Source: JALORV01 sp963769745
Lineage (GTDB): Bacteria > Pseudomonadota > Gammaproteobacteria > Burkholderiales > Burkholderiaceae_F
Assembly (NCBI GenBank): GCA_963769745.1
Contig: CAVYNB010000032.1
Coordinates: 46,090 to 110,089, forward strand
Direction: 5' to 3'
Length of the DNA: 64,000 nucleotides
The translations under genes and the position numbers were made by a program. A model generated the notes under the pieces. That model was not told where the DNA came from. It worked only from the letters and a program-made list of their open reading frames with translations, and ran no database searches. Below are positions 57,707-64,000 of this stretch, piece by piece; the stretch's first letter is position 1, and each line of letters begins with the position of its first letter.

Positions 57707-58323
57707 CCCCACATCTCCTCGAGCTTGGCGATCGCCGGCTTGGTCACGATCACCTTCTTGTAGTGGATCAGCGACAGCGGGTCCGCATAGCGCGGCTCGA
57801 CGATCAGGACGTTTTTCAGGTTGCGCGACGCGAGGTACAGGTTTTCGTCGACCGTATCCGTGATGATCAGCACCGACTCCAGGCCCATCGCCTTCAACTT
57901 CTCGGCGAGCAGCTTGGTCTTGGGCGAATCGACTGCAAGTCCATCGACCACGGCGATGCGGTCATCACGCGCCAGCTTCGACAGGATCGATGTCATGCCC
58001 GCGCGGTACATCTTCTTGTTCACCTTGTGCGAGAAATTCTCGTCAGGCGAATTCGGGAACGCGCGGCCACCACCGCGCCAGATCGGGCTCGACGTCATAC
58101 CGGCGCGTGCACGGCCAGTGCCCTTTTGGCGCCACGGCTTACGCGTGGAATGCTTGACCGTCGTCCGGTCCTTCTGCGAGCGCGTGCCCTGACGTGCGTT
58201 GGCCTGGTAGGCAACCACGATCTGGTGCACCAGAGCTTCGTTGAATTCGCGCCCGAAGAGCGTCTCCGGCGCAGACGTCGTGCCGTTGGACTGGCCCTGG
58301 GCGTTCAGTAGCTTGAGTTCCAT
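57703..58323 (-). CDS. rplD: 50S ribosomal protein L4
   Basis: The 206-residue protein has NARQGTRSQKDRTTVKHSTR, the tunnel loop KPWRQKGTGRARAGMTSSPI, and the C-terminal RNA-binding fold. In E. coli L4 also represses the S10 operon by attenuation. Its stop overlaps the rplW ATG. Confidence 0.98.
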   Translation of the reverse strand: MELKLLNAQGQSNGTTSAPETLFGREFNEALVHQIVVAYQANARQGTRSQKDRTTVKHSTRKPWRQKGTGRARAGMTSSPIWRGGGRAFPNSPDENFSHKVNKKMYRAGMTSILSKLARDDRIAVVDGLAVDSPKTKLLAEKLKAMGLESVLIITDTVDENLYLASRNLKNVLIVEPRYADPLSLIHYKKVIVTKPAIAKLEEMWG

Positions 58324-58335
58324 TGCGCCCTCTCC

Positions 58336-59007
58336 TTAGGCCTTGGCCGCTGCTTTGGCCTTGGCAGCCGGACGCACGATCACGTTGCCACCGGCCGAAC
58401 CGGGGACAGCGCCCTTGATGAGCAGCAGTCCGCGCTCGGCATCGATGCGCGCGATCACCAGATTCTGGGTCGTACGCTGTTCGTCGCCGAGGTGGCCCGC
58501 CATGCGCTTGCCCGGGAACACCCGGCCCGGATCCTGCCGGTTGCCGATCGAGCCTGGCGCATTGGTCGACACGGAATTGCCGTGCGTGGCGCGGTTCGAC
58601 GAGAAGTGGTGGCGCTTGATGGCGCCGGCAAATCCCTTGCCGATCGTGACCCCGGTGACATCGACCTTCTGGCCCACGCTGAAGGTGTCGACACCGATCG
58701 CGGTGCCTGCCTTCATCTCGGCGACCTTGGCTGCGTCGAGCCGGAACTCGCGCAGGACCGAGGCTGCCTCGACGCCGGATTTGGCGTAGTGGCCCGCCTG
58801 GGGCTTGGCGACACGGGATGACTTGCGGGTGCCGTAGGCAACCTGGACCGCGGAGTAGCCGTCGGTCTCAGCCGTCTTGACCTGGCTGACGCGGTTGTTC
58901 GACACGTCGAGCACCGTGACCGGAACGGATTCCCCGTCATCGGTGAAGATGCGCGTCATGCCGACTTTTCGGCCCAACAGGCCGAGCGTCGAGCGAGCTT
59001 CGCTCAT
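58336..59007 (-). CDS. rplC: 50S ribosomal protein L3
   Basis: The 223-residue protein has LGLLGRKVGMTRIFTDDGES and the signature FAGAIKRHHFSSNRATHGNS, followed by GSIGNRQDPGRVFPGKRMAG. The ATG at 59007 has GGAGATAAGA upstream; an earlier in-frame start is poor. It is preceded by a 176-bp gap with a promoter-like sequence. Confidence 0.98.
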   Translation of the reverse strand: MSEARSTLGLLGRKVGMTRIFTDDGESVPVTVLDVSNNRVSQVKTAETDGYSAVQVAYGTRKSSRVAKPQAGHYAKSGVEAASVLREFRLDAAKVAEMKAGTAIGVDTFSVGQKVDVTGVTIGKGFAGAIKRHHFSSNRATHGNSVSTNAPGSIGNRQDPGRVFPGKRMAGHLGDEQRTTQNLVIARIDAERGLLLIKGAVPGSAGGNVIVRPAAKAKAAAKA

Positions 59008-59148
59008 TCTTATCTCCACTCCCGGCTTCGATTGGCCAGGACCAAAATTTCGCGTGGTGCGCTTCGCCTGTAGCGGTGCGCGTTCCGCGTTCGTTCAAGC
59101 ATCCCGGGCGAAGATTGCTTCAACCCGCCCAGGTGCGGAAAGCCTGCG

Positions 59149-59177
59149 ATTCTATCCGGGCTGAGCCTTCCAGGCAA
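59149..59177 (-). promoter_or_regulatory. Candidate sigma-70 promoter between rpsJ and rplC
   Basis: On the minus strand TTGCCT (59172-59177) and TAGAAT (59149-59154) are spaced exactly 17 bp. They lie immediately after the rpsJ stop and about 142 bp before rplC. The long leader to rplC suggests a separate transcription unit for rplC onward. Confidence 0.65.
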
Positions 59178-59183
59178 GCAGCC

Positions 59184-59495
59184 CTATTGAACCTTGATCT
59201 CGACGTCCACGCCGGCCGGCAGGTCGAGCTTCATCAGCGCGTCGACCGTCTTGTCGGTCGGGTCGATGATGTCCATCAGCCGCTGGTGCGTGCGCATTTC
59301 GAACTGGTCGCGCGACGTCTTGTTGACGTGCGGCGAGCGCAGGATGTCGAAGCGCTGGATTCGGGTCGGCAGCGGAACCGGGCCGCGAACCACCGCTCCG
59401 GTGCGTTTGGCAGTGTCCACGATCTCGAGCGCCGACTGGTCGATCAGCTTGTAGTCGAACGCCTTCAGGCGGATGCGTATACGTTGGCTTTGCAT
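59184..59495 (-). CDS. rpsJ: 30S ribosomal protein S10 (NusE)
   Basis: The 103-residue protein has RIRIRLKAFDYKLIDQSALE, the signature VRGPVPLPTRIQRFDILRSP, HVNKTSRDQFEMRTHQRLMD and IIDPTDKTVDALMKLDLPAG. It also acts with NusB in antitermination. It lies 71 bp after tuf. Confidence 0.98.
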   Translation of the reverse strand: MQSQRIRIRLKAFDYKLIDQSALEIVDTAKRTGAVVRGPVPLPTRIQRFDILRSPHVNKTSRDQFEMRTHQRLMDIIDPTDKTVDALMKLDLPAGVDVEIKVQ

Positions 59496-59566
59496 TTCAG
59501 ATCCTTTTCAAAGAGCGAGAGGCCGGCCTCCGCCGGACGCCGGCCTGGTTTTCCGTACGCGCTTAC

Positions 59567-60758
<1,192 letters not shown>

Positions 60759-60800
60759 CGCTAGGTCCTCAAAGAACGGTTGTTCGTGTTGTGACGACTC

Positions 60801-62903
<2,103 letters not shown>

Positions 62904-62965
62904 AAGGCTCACCTAGTAAACCTCGCTGCGGATCCGCCCTGTGGCCGGTCCGCACAGAAAATTTG

Positions 62966-63436
62966 TTAGAAGCGGAAATGCGCGAACGCCTTGTTCGCCT
63001 CCGCCATGCGATGCACTTCCTCGCGCTTCTTCATCGCGCCGCCACGGCCCTCGGCCGCTTCGATCAGCTCGCCGGCCAGGCGCAGCGGCATCGACTTCTC
63101 GCTGCGCTTCTTGGCCGCCTCGCGCAGCCAGCGCATCGCAAGTGCCATGCGGCGCACGGGCCGAACTTCGACCGGAACCTGATAGTTCGCGCCGCCGACA
63201 CGCCGGCTCTTGACTTCGACCATCGGCTTCACGTTCGACAGGGCCAGTGAAAACACTTCGAGCGCGTTCTTGCCGGCCTTGGTCTCGATCTGGGTCAAGG
63301 CGCCATAGACGATCCGCTCAGCTACGGCCTTCTTGCCGTCGAGCATGATGACGTTGACGAACTTGGTGACGTCCTGGGATCCGAACTTGGGATCCGGAAG
63401 GATTTCGCGCTTAGGTACTTCACGACGACGGGGCAT
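62966..63436 (-). CDS. rpsG: 30S ribosomal protein S7
   Basis: The 156-residue protein has MPRRREVPKREILPDPKFGS, the signature region KFVNVIMLDGKKAVAERIVY, and VRPVRRMALAMRWLREAAKK. It initiates assembly of the 30S head and represses the str operon in E. coli. It lies between rpsL and fusA. Confidence 0.98.
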   Translation of the reverse strand: MPRRREVPKREILPDPKFGSQDVTKFVNVIMLDGKKAVAERIVYGALTQIETKAGKNALEVFSLALSNVKPMVEVKSRRVGGANYQVPVEVRPVRRMALAMRWLREAAKKRSEKSMPLRLAGELIEAAEGRGGAMKKREEVHRMAEANKAFAHFRF

Positions 63437-63565
63437 TGCTCACCTCATTTGCCTGGACTTGGCTTCAGTCGTTGGGCGGAACACGCTGGCTCCGCAACGG
63501 CGGCTCCATCGAAACGAGCCGCGACTTACTCGGCCGCCTGCTTGTGCAGGCGACCGGGTTGAAAA

Positions 63566-63943
63566 TCAGGCTGCCTTCGGACGCTTGGCGCCGTACTTCG
63601 AGCGGGACTGCTTGCGGTCCTTCACGCCCTGCGTGTCGAGCGAGCCGCGCACGATGTGGTAGCGCACGCCGGGCAGGTCCTTGACGCGGCCGCCGCGAAT
63701 CAAGACCACCGAGTGCTCCTGCAGGTTGTGGCCTTCGCCGCCGATGTACGAGATCACCTCGTAGCCATTGACCAGGCGCACCTTGGCCACCTTGCGCAGC
63801 GCCGAGTTCGGCTTCTTCGGCGTCGTCGTGTAGACGCGCGTGCATACGCCGCGCTTCTGCGGGCTGTTCTTGAGCGCCGGGCTCTTGCTCTTGATGCGGG
63901 TCGTTTCGCGCGGCTTGCGTACGAGCTGATTGATGGTTGGCAT
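63566..63943 (-). CDS. rpsL: 30S ribosomal protein S12
   Basis: The 125-residue decoding protein has MPTINQLVRKPRETTRIKSK, TTTPKKPNSALRKVAKVRLV and HIVRGSLDTQGVKDRKQSRS. The lysines in TPKKPNS and GRVKDLPG are the wild-type residues associated with streptomycin sensitivity. It is the first gene of the str operon in the window; rpoC would be expected upstream outside it. Confidence 0.98.
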   Translation of the reverse strand: MPTINQLVRKPRETTRIKSKSPALKNSPQKRGVCTRVYTTTPKKPNSALRKVAKVRLVNGYEVISYIGGEGHNLQEHSVVLIRGGRVKDLPGVRYHIVRGSLDTQGVKDRKQSRSKYGAKRPKAA

Positions 63944-63971
63944 GCGACGTCCGTTATCGAAAATCCAATGG

Positions 63972-63994
63972 GCACGCCGCCCAAGGCGACGTGC
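63972..63994. other. Hairpin upstream of rpsL
   Basis: GCACGCCGCC (63972-63981) pairs with GGCGACGTGC (63985-63994) with one mismatch and a CAA loop. On the minus strand a T run precedes the stem, which is the wrong side for a terminator serving the str operon. It may belong to the rpsL leader. Confidence 0.3.
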
Positions 63995-64000
63995 GAAAAA

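Noticed and set aside
63972..64000. Intrinsic terminator upstream of rpsL
   Set aside because: The T run lies 5' of the stem on the minus strand, so it cannot end transcripts entering the str operon; the sequence is cut at the window edge.

Overview
The window looks like a GC-rich betaproteobacterial chromosome segment, probably Burkholderiales or Rhodocyclales in the broad sense. The evidence is the gene order aroK-aroB-dgt-gltB-gltD followed by mla genes, the pilMNOPQ block beside aroK, the cyaY/lptM-lysA/mrcA neighbourhood, msrPQ, cytochrome c4 beside engB, and a complete rpsL-to-rplQ ribosomal superoperon. No tRNA, rRNA, CRISPR or intact insertion sequence was seen. Taxonomy below class level cannot be fixed by reading alone.

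Layout. 1-1007: mlaF and the start of mlaE. 1124-12475: an accessory block between mlaF and gltD. It holds a SlyB-type lipoprotein, an orphan amino-acid-binding protein, a thioesterase, a cytochrome c, a large surface protein with a JDVT-CTERM-like tail facing a glutamic-type intramembrane protease (MrtJ-like), a fibronectin-III lipoprotein, a Gln/Gly-rich repeat protein, a small secreted protein and a QseB/QseC-like two-component system. 12609-22952: gltD, a small membrane protein, gltB, a degenerate REP-associated transposase relative, dgt, aroB and aroK. 23098-30037: a broken Ig-like lipoprotein and the pilMNOPQ type IV pilus assembly and secretin operon. 30438-44610: housekeeping genes (mrcA, cyaY, lptM, lysA, msrPQ, guaC, cytochrome c4, engB, hemB, corA, hslR, cutA and a NodIJ-type ABC exporter). 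44686-63943: the str, S10, spc and alpha ribosomal operons on the minus strand, with secY, infA, rpoA, fusA and tuf.

How the parts work together. Mla keeps outer-membrane lipid asymmetry. GltBD assimilates ammonia. AroKB feed chorismate synthesis. PilMNOPQ form the pilus alignment complex and outer-membrane pore. PBP1a builds peptidoglycan. The ribosomal block appears to be split into transcription units by internal promoters after rpsJ and after rpsQ, and by a terminator-like hairpin between rpsK and rpsD.

Sequence quality. Three indispensable or highly conserved genes (rpsK, tuf, mrcA) each carry one single-base insertion that breaks the frame. These are most simply assembly errors. The frameshift in the JDVT-CTERM protein gene, and perhaps the dense indels in the Ig-like gene, should be judged in that light.
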